Shown: positions 43,326 to 51,275 of the stretch, in pieces
How the letters are laid out: each line of letters opens with the position of its first letter
How positions within the stretch are numbered: position 1 is the first letter of the stretch
From: an uncultured Prevotella sp.
Lineage (GTDB): Bacteria > Bacteroidota > Bacteroidia > Bacteroidales > Bacteroidaceae
Assembly: GCA_900551055.1 (NCBI GenBank)
Contig: URUK01000006.1
Span: 58,845-122,844 of the forward strand
DNA length: 64,000 nucleotides
Direction of reading: 5' to 3'
Position numbers and translations under genes: made by a program
Notes under the pieces: model-generated
What the model was told of the DNA's origin: nothing
The model's input: the letters and a program-made list of their open reading frames with translations, nothing else
Databases searched by the model: none

Positions 43326-44525
43326 ATGGCTATTATCAAATGTCCTGAATGTGGTCATCAAATCAGTGATAAAGCTCCGACATGTCCCCATTGCGGAGTG
43401 GAAATTGCAGGTAAAATAATTAAATGCCCCAATTGCGGACAGACTTATTTCAATGAAGAAACGGCCTGCCCGTTTTGTCATGCAACAGATAAGGTTAGCA
43501 ATTCAGATGTAAAAATTAGACAAATTGCATCTGATAACTCAGAAATAGGATTGCAAAATGATGCAAAAACAGACAGTGCCTTGTCTTCCCAAAAGCAAAC
43601 TTCTTTACCGCAAAAAACGGACAAGGTCAACAAACAAGGCTCTGATGACAAGAAATGCAACAAATCAAGCAAGACAATATTGATTGTTTCATTGATAATA
43701 GCGGTTGTCATTGTTATTGTATTCATGGTTGTTTATCAAAATGCAAAAAGCAAAGAAGAACAAGAAAAATATGATTTTGCCTTAAATAGCAATGAAATTG
43801 AAGTTGCAAAGGAGTATCTTTACAACTTCAAAGATGCTCCACAAGAACACATTGACTCTATAACTGCACATCTACAATTATTGCTTAAACAGAACCAGAA
43901 TTGGACGGACGCCGTTGTCAGCGGTTCAAGAACAGCTTTGGCAGAGTTCCTGAAAGCTTATCCCAACAGTATCCATGCTAAAGAGGCTGCTGACAAAATA
44001 GACTCTATTGACTGGGAACAATGCCTAAAACTAAACACCCCAGAAGCGTACCAGACATACATTGACACGCATTCTGACGGTTTGCATTACGGAGAAGCCT
44101 TGACATTTCTCAACAAACTCAAAGCCAGCGAGGTCACTTTGGAAGAGAAACTTACGATAAGCGGCATATTTCATGATTTCTTCATCAGTATAAATACAAG
44201 AAACGAAAACACTCTGACAACACATTTTGGAGAATCCATAAATTTTTTGGGAAAGCAAGATGCCACGAGAAATGATGTCGTGTCTTTCATGGACAAGTTG
44301 TATAAAGACAATGTAGAAAGCATGGTTTGGAGTATTCCCGGCAGCTATGAAATAAGGAAAAAAGAAACCGGCGACGGACTGTATGAATATGACACTACAT
44401 TCATGGCCGAGCAGAAGGTCAACAATGTTGACGGAACTGAAATGACAAATACGTTCCATATCACAGCGGTAGTCAATCCAGACGGCAAAATAACAGAAAT
44501 GTCGATGTCAAGGATTGTCGAATAA
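43326..44525 (+). CDS. Zinc-ribbon membrane protein of unknown function
   Basis: A 399-residue protein with two N-terminal zinc ribbons: CPECGHQ/CPHCG (about 5-24) and CPNCGQ/CPFCH (about 35-54). A low-complexity polar linker and a single membrane span (ILIVSLIIAVVIVIVFMVVY, about 117-136) follow. The C-terminal 260 residues are mostly helical and then end in a beta-rich, NTF2-like segment (about 285-399). By the positive-inside rule the zinc ribbons are probably cytoplasmic and the large domain periplasmic. It is 33 bp after the GH25 gene. No function is assigned. Confidence 0.75.
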   Translation: MAIIKCPECGHQISDKAPTCPHCGVEIAGKIIKCPNCGQTYFNEETACPFCHATDKVSNSDVKIRQIASDNSEIGLQNDAKTDSALSSQKQTSLPQKTDKVNKQGSDDKKCNKSSKTILIVSLIIAVVIVIVFMVVYQNAKSKEEQEKYDFALNSNEIEVAKEYLYNFKDAPQEHIDSITAHLQLLLKQNQNWTDAVVSGSRTALAEFLKAYPNSIHAKEAADKIDSIDWEQCLKLNTPEAYQTYIDTHSDGLHYGEALTFLNKLKASEVTLEEKLTISGIFHDFFISINTRNENTLTTHFGESINFLGKQDATRNDVVSFMDKLYKDNVESMVWSIPGSYEIRKKETGDGLYEYDTTFMAEQKVNNVDGTEMTNTFHITAVVNPDGKITEMSMSRIVE

Positions 44526-44541
44526 CAAACCAAACTTCAAT

Positions 44542-46290
44542 ATGCTTAATTATGCCTACCTTCTCAAACGGGCAGCCTTATTGCTTATGCTCGGTTGTTT
44601 CAACATTATCACAATGGCACAGACGAAGACAGTTGAAATACGCATCTTGCAGACAAGTGACGTACACGGCAGCTTTTTCCCTTATGACTTTATAACCCTA
44701 AAACCTGCCGAAGGTTCTATGGCACGTGTGTCAAGCTATGTGAAGGAGCTCCGCAAAACATACGGTAACAATTTGCTTTTGTTTGACAACGGAGACATCC
44801 TTCAAGGGCAACCCACATGTTATTACTGCAATTACATAAAACCCTCCATGCCCAATGTCGCCGCTTCCGTGATAAATTATATGGGCTATGACGCACAGAC
44901 TGTGGGCAACCATGACATCGAAACTGGGCATGCCGTATATGACAAATGGATTAATGAAGTGGAATGTCCTATGTTGGGAGCAAATGTTATCAGTTCATCA
45001 ACGGGCAAACCACACCTGAAACCTTATGAAATATTTATTCGCGACGGGGTGCGTATTGCTGTGATAGGCATGCTTACTCCAGCTATTCCAAACTGGCTTA
45101 ACGAGCAATTGTGGAGTGGAATGCGTTTTGACGACATGACGGAAAGTGCAAAATTCTGGATTGAATATATCAAGACAAAAGAACATCCAGATGTAATTGT
45201 CGGCCTGTTTCATTCTGGATGGGAAGGAGGAATAAAAACTGACAAATACGAAGAGAATGCATCTTTGCGTATCGCAAAGGAGGTGCCGGGCTTCGACCTT
45301 ATATTATACGGCCACGACCATAAAAGCCATAAGGAAGTTGTCAACAATGCTTTAGGAACTACGTTGTGTCTTAACCCGTCATCAAATGCCGAATTTGTGT
45401 GCGACGCTTCGATAACAATCACGTACATAGACGGTCACATCGCTTCAAAAAATGTCGAAGGAGGCATTGTCGATATAAGGCAACAGCCGATAGACAATGG
45501 TTTCATGGAGCGTTTCAAGAGCGACATTGACAGTGTGAACACTTTTGTTAACCGCAAGATAGGGACATTCAAGAGGTCGATATATACACGCGATTCGTAT
45601 TTTGGCAACAGCGCATTCTGTGATTTCATACATACCATACAGCTTAAAATAACGGGAGCTGACATTTCTTTCAATGCACCTTTATCATTCGACACGAGCA
45701 TTGATGCAGGCGACATACACGTCAGCGACATGTTCAATCTGTACAAATATGAAAATCAGGTTTATGCTTTGCGCATGACAGGTAAGGAAATTCGTGATTA
45801 CCTTGAAATGAGTTACGCCCTTTGGACGAATACAATGACTGGTCCAGGCGACCATATCATGCTGCTTGAGCGCAACGGAAACGGGCACAACGGCTATGGG
45901 TTCAAGAATCTGGCATTCAATTTTGACAGTGCAGCCGGAATAGATTACGAAGTTGACGTTACAAAACCTGAAGGCCATAAAGTGAGGATTTTAGGAATGT
46001 CTGACGGTCAGCCTTTCGATGAAAACAAGTGGTATAAGGTGGCAATGAACAGCTATCGCGGCAACGGAGGAGGTGAATTACTTACCAAGGGAGCCGGAAT
46101 ACCGCATGACTCGTTGCCTGGCAGGGTGATGTTCGAAAGCGAACGCGACCAGCGTTTCTACCTTATGAGGGAAATTGAAAAGGCCGGGACAATTGACCCA
46201 CAGCCAGGCAACAACTGGCGTTTCGTTCCTTCGCAATGGGTAAACAGAGCCATACGCAGGGACAAAAAACTGTTGTTCGGAGTGGAATGA
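44542..46290 (+). CDS. 5'-nucleotidase / UDP-sugar hydrolase family protein
   Basis: An exported metallophosphoesterase of 582 residues, UshA-like. It has a signal (LLKRAALLLMLGCFNIITMA), an N-terminal calcineurin-like domain with metal motifs ILQTSDVHGSF (about 30), FDNGDILQG, VGNHDIETG and YGHDHKSH. A C-terminal 5'-nucleotidase domain has GNGGGELLTKGAG late. It dephosphorylates nucleotides or related compounds in the periplasm; the substrate range is unknown. I use the ATG at 44542; an upstream TTG at 44515 would overlap the zinc-ribbon gene. Confidence 0.9.
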   Translation: MLNYAYLLKRAALLLMLGCFNIITMAQTKTVEIRILQTSDVHGSFFPYDFITLKPAEGSMARVSSYVKELRKTYGNNLLLFDNGDILQGQPTCYYCNYIKPSMPNVAASVINYMGYDAQTVGNHDIETGHAVYDKWINEVECPMLGANVISSSTGKPHLKPYEIFIRDGVRIAVIGMLTPAIPNWLNEQLWSGMRFDDMTESAKFWIEYIKTKEHPDVIVGLFHSGWEGGIKTDKYEENASLRIAKEVPGFDLILYGHDHKSHKEVVNNALGTTLCLNPSSNAEFVCDASITITYIDGHIASKNVEGGIVDIRQQPIDNGFMERFKSDIDSVNTFVNRKIGTFKRSIYTRDSYFGNSAFCDFIHTIQLKITGADISFNAPLSFDTSIDAGDIHVSDMFNLYKYENQVYALRMTGKEIRDYLEMSYALWTNTMTGPGDHIMLLERNGNGHNGYGFKNLAFNFDSAAGIDYEVDVTKPEGHKVRILGMSDGQPFDENKWYKVAMNSYRGNGGGELLTKGAGIPHDSLPGRVMFESERDQRFYLMREIEKAGTIDPQPGNNWRFVPSQWVNRAIRRDKKLLFGVE

Positions 46291-46342
46291 CAACGATGTT
46301 CATTTACGTTTTAATACACAACAAAATCAAACAAACAGGCTG

Positions 46343-47113
46343 ATGAAAAAATATTGGTTTGTATTCTGTAACTCGGAATTGATGCTTGAAAAGACATCCG
46401 ACGGCAGTTATACCATACCTTTGCTTGAGGATGTGCCTGTAAACATAGCTGAGCCAACAGGCGAAATACACAACATAACGCCTCTCGGCGGTACAGAAGT
46501 AAAAGCATACAGCACCGCCGGCATACGCCAGGGCGACCGTTATGAGCTGTGCGGCCTACGCGCGTCTTATAAGAAGCTGCCGTTGGAACTGTACATGAAG
46601 GCCGGAAAATGTGCGGAGATACTTTATTGGGATGCCAACACGCAGTACTGCGGCAGATGCGGAGGACGCATGAAGCTGCATACTGACATATCCAAAGTCT
46701 GCACCAAGTGCGGACGGGAGGTATGGCCGCAGCTGTCAACTGCAATAATCGTGCTCATTCACCATGGCGACGACGTACTTCTCGTGCATGCAAATAATTT
46801 CAAGGGACATTATTACGGTTTGGTTGCCGGCTTTGTGGAAACCGGCGAAACGCTTGAACAGGCCGTAGTCCGTGAGGTTTCAGAAGAAACAGGCCTAAGC
46901 ATACGTAACTTGAGATATTTCGGTTCGCAACCATGGCCCTATCCATGCGGACTGATGGTGGGCTTCCATGCCGACTATGCCGGAGGCGAGATAAAGCTGC
47001 AACGCTCTGAATTGGGTGACGGTGGCTGGTTCAACAAAAGCAACCTGCCCGAAATACCTGAAAAATTGTCAATCGCACGCCGGTTGATTGACGATTGGCT
47101 GGGCACTACATGA
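46343..47113 (+). CDS. nudC: NAD+/NADH pyrophosphatase NudC
   Basis: NudC cleaves NAD(H) to NMN(H) and AMP and can remove NAD caps from RNA. The 256-residue protein has the zinc ribbon CGRCGGRMKLH ... CTKCG (about 98-118), the Nudix box GFVETGETLEQAVVREVSEE (about 157-176, all catalytic residues intact), and the NudC-specific SQPWPYPCGLMVGF (the SQPWPFP motif with Tyr for Phe). It lies 52 bp after the nucleotidase gene; both act on nucleotides, which may be why they are adjacent. Confidence 0.95.
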   Translation: MKKYWFVFCNSELMLEKTSDGSYTIPLLEDVPVNIAEPTGEIHNITPLGGTEVKAYSTAGIRQGDRYELCGLRASYKKLPLELYMKAGKCAEILYWDANTQYCGRCGGRMKLHTDISKVCTKCGREVWPQLSTAIIVLIHHGDDVLLVHANNFKGHYYGLVAGFVETGETLEQAVVREVSEETGLSIRNLRYFGSQPWPYPCGLMVGFHADYAGGEIKLQRSELGDGGWFNKSNLPEIPEKLSIARRLIDDWLGTT

Positions 47114-47168
47114 CAGACCTTTTAGTGTCTGTCATAACGTAATCATCATGTTTTCAAAACATAAAAAG

Positions 47169-47190
47169 CGGTTACCGTGAACGGTAACCG
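47169..47190. repeat. 22-bp palindrome after nudC
   Basis: CGGTTACCGT-GA-ACGGTAACCG is a perfect palindrome apart from its 2-bp centre. There is no T run on the plus strand, but CTTTTTATGTTTT follows it on the minus strand. It could be an operator, or a terminator of minus-strand transcription. Confidence 0.6.
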
Positions 47191-47221
47191 TAACCATTCG
47201 ATAATACGCTGATTTTCAGAG

Positions 47222-47309
47222 GCATTCTAAAAGGCCACCTTTTGCAACGCAAAAGGTGGCCTTTTAGAATGCAATTCATGGTCTTTTGCGTTCCCAAATA
47301 CCATATATT
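47222..47309. repeat. 22-bp-phased repeat array 7 with a perfect 24-bp hairpin
   Basis: Units start at 47229 (AAAAGGCCACCTTTT), 47251 (AAAAGGTGGCCTTTT), 47273 (AATTCATGGTCTTTT) and 47295 (CAAATACCATATATT, decayed), at an exact 22-bp period. The first two units and flanks give perfect 24-bp arms, 47222-47245 and 47249-47272, around a 3-nt loop. The array lies in the gap between nudC and the leu leader. From 47310 to 47535 I see nothing recognisable. Confidence 0.92.
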
Positions 47310-47535
47310 TGAAATATGTTGCAGCCATGCTACAAATCCGCCTTTATTTTTTCGAAAGGACGGAATCTGACTATCATCATGCTCCGATAATGCCGACCAC
47401 AGGTAATGCTTGCCATATTCATATATTCCGGGAATGTTATTATTAGTGTAATGACACCTCATAATATGATTTTTCAATAAAAACCAGACAAATACAATGA
47501 AATGAAAGCATTTTATCGAAATAAGTTATAATTTA

Positions 47536-47567
47536 TTTGCGTTATTCAAATAAAATCTTTACCTTTG
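47536..47567 (+). promoter_or_regulatory. Bacteroidetes-type promoter of the leucine operon
   Basis: TTTG (47536-47539) and TACCTTTG (47560-47567) are 20 bp apart, an exact consensus match. Transcription would begin near 47574, just before the leader peptide ORF. Confidence 0.8.
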
Positions 47568-47587
47568 CAGTTGTTAAACAAAAAGAC

Positions 47588-47665
47588 ATGACACGTTGCA
47601 TCAACATATCAGCCATTATCCTACGACTTCGATATGAAGGCGGAAGTGATAAAGTGTGCTTTTGA
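47588..47665 (+). CDS. Leader peptide of the leucine operon attenuator
   Basis: A 25-codon ORF (MTRCINISAIILRLRYEGGS, then DKVCF and a TGA stop) just after the promoter. Four Ile and two Leu codons lie within ten codons (5-14), the regulated-codon cluster expected for branched-chain amino acid attenuation. A ribosome stalled there would cover the first part of the leader and leave 47642-47654 free to pair with the terminator arm. The ORF is too short for routine gene finders. Function is inferred from layout and base pairing; it has not been tested here. Confidence 0.75.
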   Translation: MTRCINISAIILRLRYEGGSDKVCF

Positions 47666-47720
47666 CAGATGTGCCAATCAAGTTTGACCTTTCTCACTTC
47701 CAAGTGCGAAAGGTTTTTTT
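47642..47720 (+). promoter_or_regulatory. Transcription attenuator before leuA
   Basis: The terminator stem pairs 47687-47699 (ACCTTTCTCACTT) with 47702-47714 (AAGTGCGAAAGGT), with one internal mismatch, and is followed by seven T (47714-47720). The leader segment GGAAGTGATAAAG (47642-47654) matches the complement of the terminator 5' arm at 12 of 13 positions, so it can form an exclusive antiterminator. leuA starts 23 bp after the T run. This is the classic arrangement for stalling-dependent read-through. Confidence 0.8.
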
Positions 47721-47743
47721 ATTAATTAAAAAAGACAACAGAC

Positions 47744-49240
47744 ATGAGTGACAGGTTATTCATCTTTGACACAACGCTAAGGGACGGCGAACAAGTGCCG
47801 GGATGCCAGTTGAACACCGTAGAGAAAATCCAAGTGGCAAAGCAGCTTGAGCAACTCGGCGTTGACGTTATAGAAGCCGGCTTCCCAATATCCAGTCCGG
47901 GAGACTTCAATTCAGTCATAGAAATATCAAAGGCGGTGACGTGGCCTACAATTTGCGCACTGACACGTGCGGTGGAGAAAGACATCGACATCGCTGCCGA
48001 GTCCTTGCAATATGCAAAGCGCAAACGCATACATACAGGTATAGGTACAAGCGACTCGCATATCAAATACAAGTTCAACAGCAACAGGGAAGAAATTATC
48101 GAGCGTGCCGTGGCCGCTGTTAAATATGCGAAGAAGTATGTGGAAGATGTTGAGTTTTACGCCGAAGATGCCGGCAGAACAGACAACGAGTATCTTGCAA
48201 TGGTGATTGAAGCCGTAATAAAAGCAGGTGCAACGGTTATCAACATACCAGACACAACAGGTTATTGTCTGCCAAGCGAATATGGTGCTAAGATTAAATA
48301 TTTGGTCGAACACGTAGACAACATTGACAAAGCGATAATCTCCACCCATTGCCACAACGACTTGGGAATGGCTACGGCAAATACTTTCAGCGGCGTAGTG
48401 AATGGCGCAAGGCAGGTGGAAGTGACAATAAACGGGATAGGAGAGAGGGCTGGAAACACCTCGCTTGAGGAAATAGCGATGATTCTGAAATGCCATAAGC
48501 ACCTCGGCATAGACACGAACATCAATACAACGAAGATTTATCCGACCAGCCGCATGGTAAGCAGTCTGATGAATATGCCGGTACAACCCAACAAAGCCAT
48601 TGTGGGTCGTAACGCGTTTGCTCATTCAAGCGGCATCCATCAGGACGGAGTGCTTAAGAATGTAGATACCTACGAGATAATGAATCCGAAAGACGTTGGG
48701 CTTGACGACAACTCAATCGTGCTTACGGCACGCAGCGGCAGGGCGGCACTTAAATACCGGCTTGGGGTGCTTGGAGTAAATATCGACGACGAGAAAAAAA
48801 TCGATGCCATATATCAGAACTTCCTGAAACTGGCCGACAAGAAGAAAGAAATAAATGATGACGACATACTTATGCTTGCCGGTGCAGACCGTGCGGAAGC
48901 TCATTCGGTAAAACTCGACTTCCTACAGGTAACTACTGGCATGGGAGTCAAAAGCGTGGCAAGCATCGGTCTTGACATTTCAGGACAAAAATTCGAGGAA
49001 GCTTCAACAGGCAACGGCCCGGTAGATGCAGCCATAAAGGCGCTGAAGAAAATCATACAAAAGCAAATGACGCTGAAAGAATTTACGATACAGGCCATAA
49101 GCAAAGGCTCCGATGACATAGGAAAGGTGCATATGCAAGTGGAATACAATGGCAATGTGTATTACGGTTTTGGCGCAAACACCGATATTGTAACAGCTTC
49201 AGTAGAAGCATATATCGACTGTATAAACAAATTCAAATAA
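47744..49240 (+). CDS. leuA: 2-isopropylmalate synthase
   Basis: LeuA condenses acetyl-CoA with 2-ketoisovalerate, the committed step of leucine synthesis. The 498-residue protein has the catalytic TIM barrel with FDTTLRDGEQVPG (about 8-20), VIEAGFPISSPGDF, and the metal-site HCHNDLGMATAN (about 202-213). The GxGERAGN segment is NGIGERAGNTSLEE. The C-terminal regulatory (leucine-sensing) domain is about 370-498. It directly follows the attenuator and heads leuA-leuC-leuD-leuA2-leuB. Confidence 0.95.
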   Translation: MSDRLFIFDTTLRDGEQVPGCQLNTVEKIQVAKQLEQLGVDVIEAGFPISSPGDFNSVIEISKAVTWPTICALTRAVEKDIDIAAESLQYAKRKRIHTGIGTSDSHIKYKFNSNREEIIERAVAAVKYAKKYVEDVEFYAEDAGRTDNEYLAMVIEAVIKAGATVINIPDTTGYCLPSEYGAKIKYLVEHVDNIDKAIISTHCHNDLGMATANTFSGVVNGARQVEVTINGIGERAGNTSLEEIAMILKCHKHLGIDTNINTTKIYPTSRMVSSLMNMPVQPNKAIVGRNAFAHSSGIHQDGVLKNVDTYEIMNPKDVGLDDNSIVLTARSGRAALKYRLGVLGVNIDDEKKIDAIYQNFLKLADKKKEINDDDILMLAGADRAEAHSVKLDFLQVTTGMGVKSVASIGLDISGQKFEEASTGNGPVDAAIKALKKIIQKQMTLKEFTIQAISKGSDDIGKVHMQVEYNGNVYYGFGANTDIVTASVEAYIDCINKFK

Positions 49241-49254
49241 AAGAAAGACGAACA

Positions 49255-50649
49255 ATGAACACTCTGTTTGACAAGATTTGGGACAAACATGTAGTCCAAA
49301 TAATAAAAGACGGCCCTACACAATTATATATAGACCGTCTGTACTGTCACGAGGTAACTTCTCCTCAGGCTTTTTCCGGCCTTCGCGAACGAGGTTTGAA
49401 GTGTTTTAGACCAAAGCAAATATTCTGCATGCCAGACCATAATACACCGACTCATGACCAAGACAAGCCAATAGAAGACCCTGTTTCACGTAAACAAGTG
49501 GAAACGTTGAAGGCAAATGCAGCCGACTTCGGCCTTACGTATTACGGCATGATGGATAAGAACAACGGCATAATACATGTCGTAGGGCCGGAAAAAGGGC
49601 TATCCCTTCCGGGCATGACGATTGTCTGCGGCGATTCTCACACAAGCACGCACGGGGCCGTCGGAGCTGTAGCATTCGGCATAGGAACAAGCGAGGTGGA
49701 AATGGTTATGGCATCACAATGCATCTTGCAGCAGAAGCCCAAGTCCATGCGCATAAGCGTAAACGGCAAACTTGCCAAAGGTGTTACAGCAAAAGATGTA
49801 GCCCTCTATCTGATGTCAAGACTTACGACATCAGGTGCAACAGGATATTTTGTTGAATATTCAGGACAAGTTGTACGCGAGATGTCGATGGAAGGGCGCC
49901 TTACGCTATGTAATCTGTCGATAGAGATGGGTGCGCGTGGTGGCTTTGTAGCTCCAGATGATACAACTTTCGCATATCTTAAAGATAAAGACTACGCACC
50001 AAAAGGTAAGGACTGGGACAATGCTGTGACATATTGGCGCACCCTAAAGAGCGGCGATGATGCTGTATTTGACAAGGAATTAGAATTCGATGCGGCAGAT
50101 ATTGAACCCCGAATAACGTATGGAACAAATCCGGGGATGGGCATAGGCATAACCGAAACCGTGCCGACAATCGATGAAATCGATGAAAACGGCAAAGCTT
50201 CTTTCACCAAGTCATTGGAGTATATGGGATTCAAGCCCGGCGAAAAGCTGCTCGGTCATAAAATTGATTATATCTTTCTGGGGGCTTGCACTAATGGGCG
50301 AATTGAAGATTTCAGGGCTTTTGCATCCATTGTGAAGGGGAAGAAAAAGGCCGGGGATGTTGTTGCGTGGCTTGTTCCCGGCTCATGGACTGTAAAAAAA
50401 CAGATACATGACGAAGGCATAGACAAAATTCTGTCCGATGCCGGATTTGAAATCCGTCAGCCGGGCTGTTCCGCCTGCCTTGCGATGAATGATGACAAAG
50501 TGCCTGCTGGCAAATATTGTGTATCTACAAGCAACAGGAATTTTGAGGGCAGACAAGGACAAGGGGCACGTACAATACTTGCCAGTCCGCTTGTTGCGGC
50601 GGCAGCGGCCATTACGGGGAAGATTGCCGACCCTCGCGATTTTATGTGA
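49255..50649 (+). CDS. leuC: 3-isopropylmalate dehydratase large subunit
   Basis: LeuC with LeuD isomerises 2- to 3-isopropylmalate through a 4Fe-4S aconitase-type centre. The 464 residues show MPDHNTPTHD (about 62-71), VCGDSHTSTHGAVGAVAFGI (about 124-143) and the three cluster cysteines in FLGACTNGRIED (about 346) and QPGCSACLAMNDD (about 403-415). Normal length for the bacterial form. It lies 14 bp after leuA. Confidence 0.97.
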   Translation: MNTLFDKIWDKHVVQIIKDGPTQLYIDRLYCHEVTSPQAFSGLRERGLKCFRPKQIFCMPDHNTPTHDQDKPIEDPVSRKQVETLKANAADFGLTYYGMMDKNNGIIHVVGPEKGLSLPGMTIVCGDSHTSTHGAVGAVAFGIGTSEVEMVMASQCILQQKPKSMRISVNGKLAKGVTAKDVALYLMSRLTTSGATGYFVEYSGQVVREMSMEGRLTLCNLSIEMGARGGFVAPDDTTFAYLKDKDYAPKGKDWDNAVTYWRTLKSGDDAVFDKELEFDAADIEPRITYGTNPGMGIGITETVPTIDEIDENGKASFTKSLEYMGFKPGEKLLGHKIDYIFLGACTNGRIEDFRAFASIVKGKKKAGDVVAWLVPGSWTVKKQIHDEGIDKILSDAGFEIRQPGCSACLAMNDDKVPAGKYCVSTSNRNFEGRQGQGARTILASPLVAAAAAITGKIADPRDFM

Positions 50650-50684
50650 TATACTTCTTAGTTAATAAAAATATCTGAAGAAAA

Positions 50685-51275
50685 ATGAAACAGAAATTCG
50701 GCGTTATTACAAGCACCTGTGTGCCACTGCCGTTAGAAAACATAGATACAGACCAGATAATACCGGCACGATTTCTCAAAGCTACAGACAAAGAGGGTTT
50801 TGGTGAAAATTTGTTTCGCGACTGGAGATACAACAAAGACGGGTCTCTGAAAAAAGACTTTGTATTAAATAACCCACAATATAACGGCGTAATACTTGTT
50901 GCGGGAAAGAATTTCGGCTGTGGTTCAAGCCGCGAACATGCTGCTTGGGCGATAGCCGGTTACGGTTTCAGAGTTGTGATCAGCAGCTTCTTTGCTGACA
51001 TTCACAAGAACAACGAGCTTAATAATTTTGTATTGCCGGTTGTCGTTTCAGAAGAATTTTTGGCCGATTTGTTCGACTGCATCTCAAAAAATCCGAAGAC
51101 AGAGGTTGTGGTTGACCTGCCCAATCAAACAGTGACAAACAAGGCGACGGGCGTAAGTGAGCGGTTTGAAATTAACGGATATAAGAAGCATTGCCTGATG
51201 AACGGTATTGACGACATAGATTATCTACTTCAAAATAAGGACAAAATTGAAGTATGGGAACAACAGAACAAATAA
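50685..51275 (+). CDS. leuD: 3-isopropylmalate dehydratase small subunit
   Basis: LeuD is the swivelling-domain partner of LeuC. The 196 residues begin with LPLENIDTDQIIPARFL (about 14-30, the conserved DTDQIIPARF) and carry NFGCGSSREHAAWAI (about 78-92), which binds the substrate carboxylate. It lies 35 bp after leuC, and its last 22 bp overlap the next synthase gene, so translation is probably coupled. Confidence 0.97.
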   Translation: MKQKFGVITSTCVPLPLENIDTDQIIPARFLKATDKEGFGENLFRDWRYNKDGSLKKDFVLNNPQYNGVILVAGKNFGCGSSREHAAWAIAGYGFRVVISSFFADIHKNNELNNFVLPVVVSEEFLADLFDCISKNPKTEVVVDLPNQTVTNKATGVSERFEINGYKKHCLMNGIDDIDYLLQNKDKIEVWEQQNK

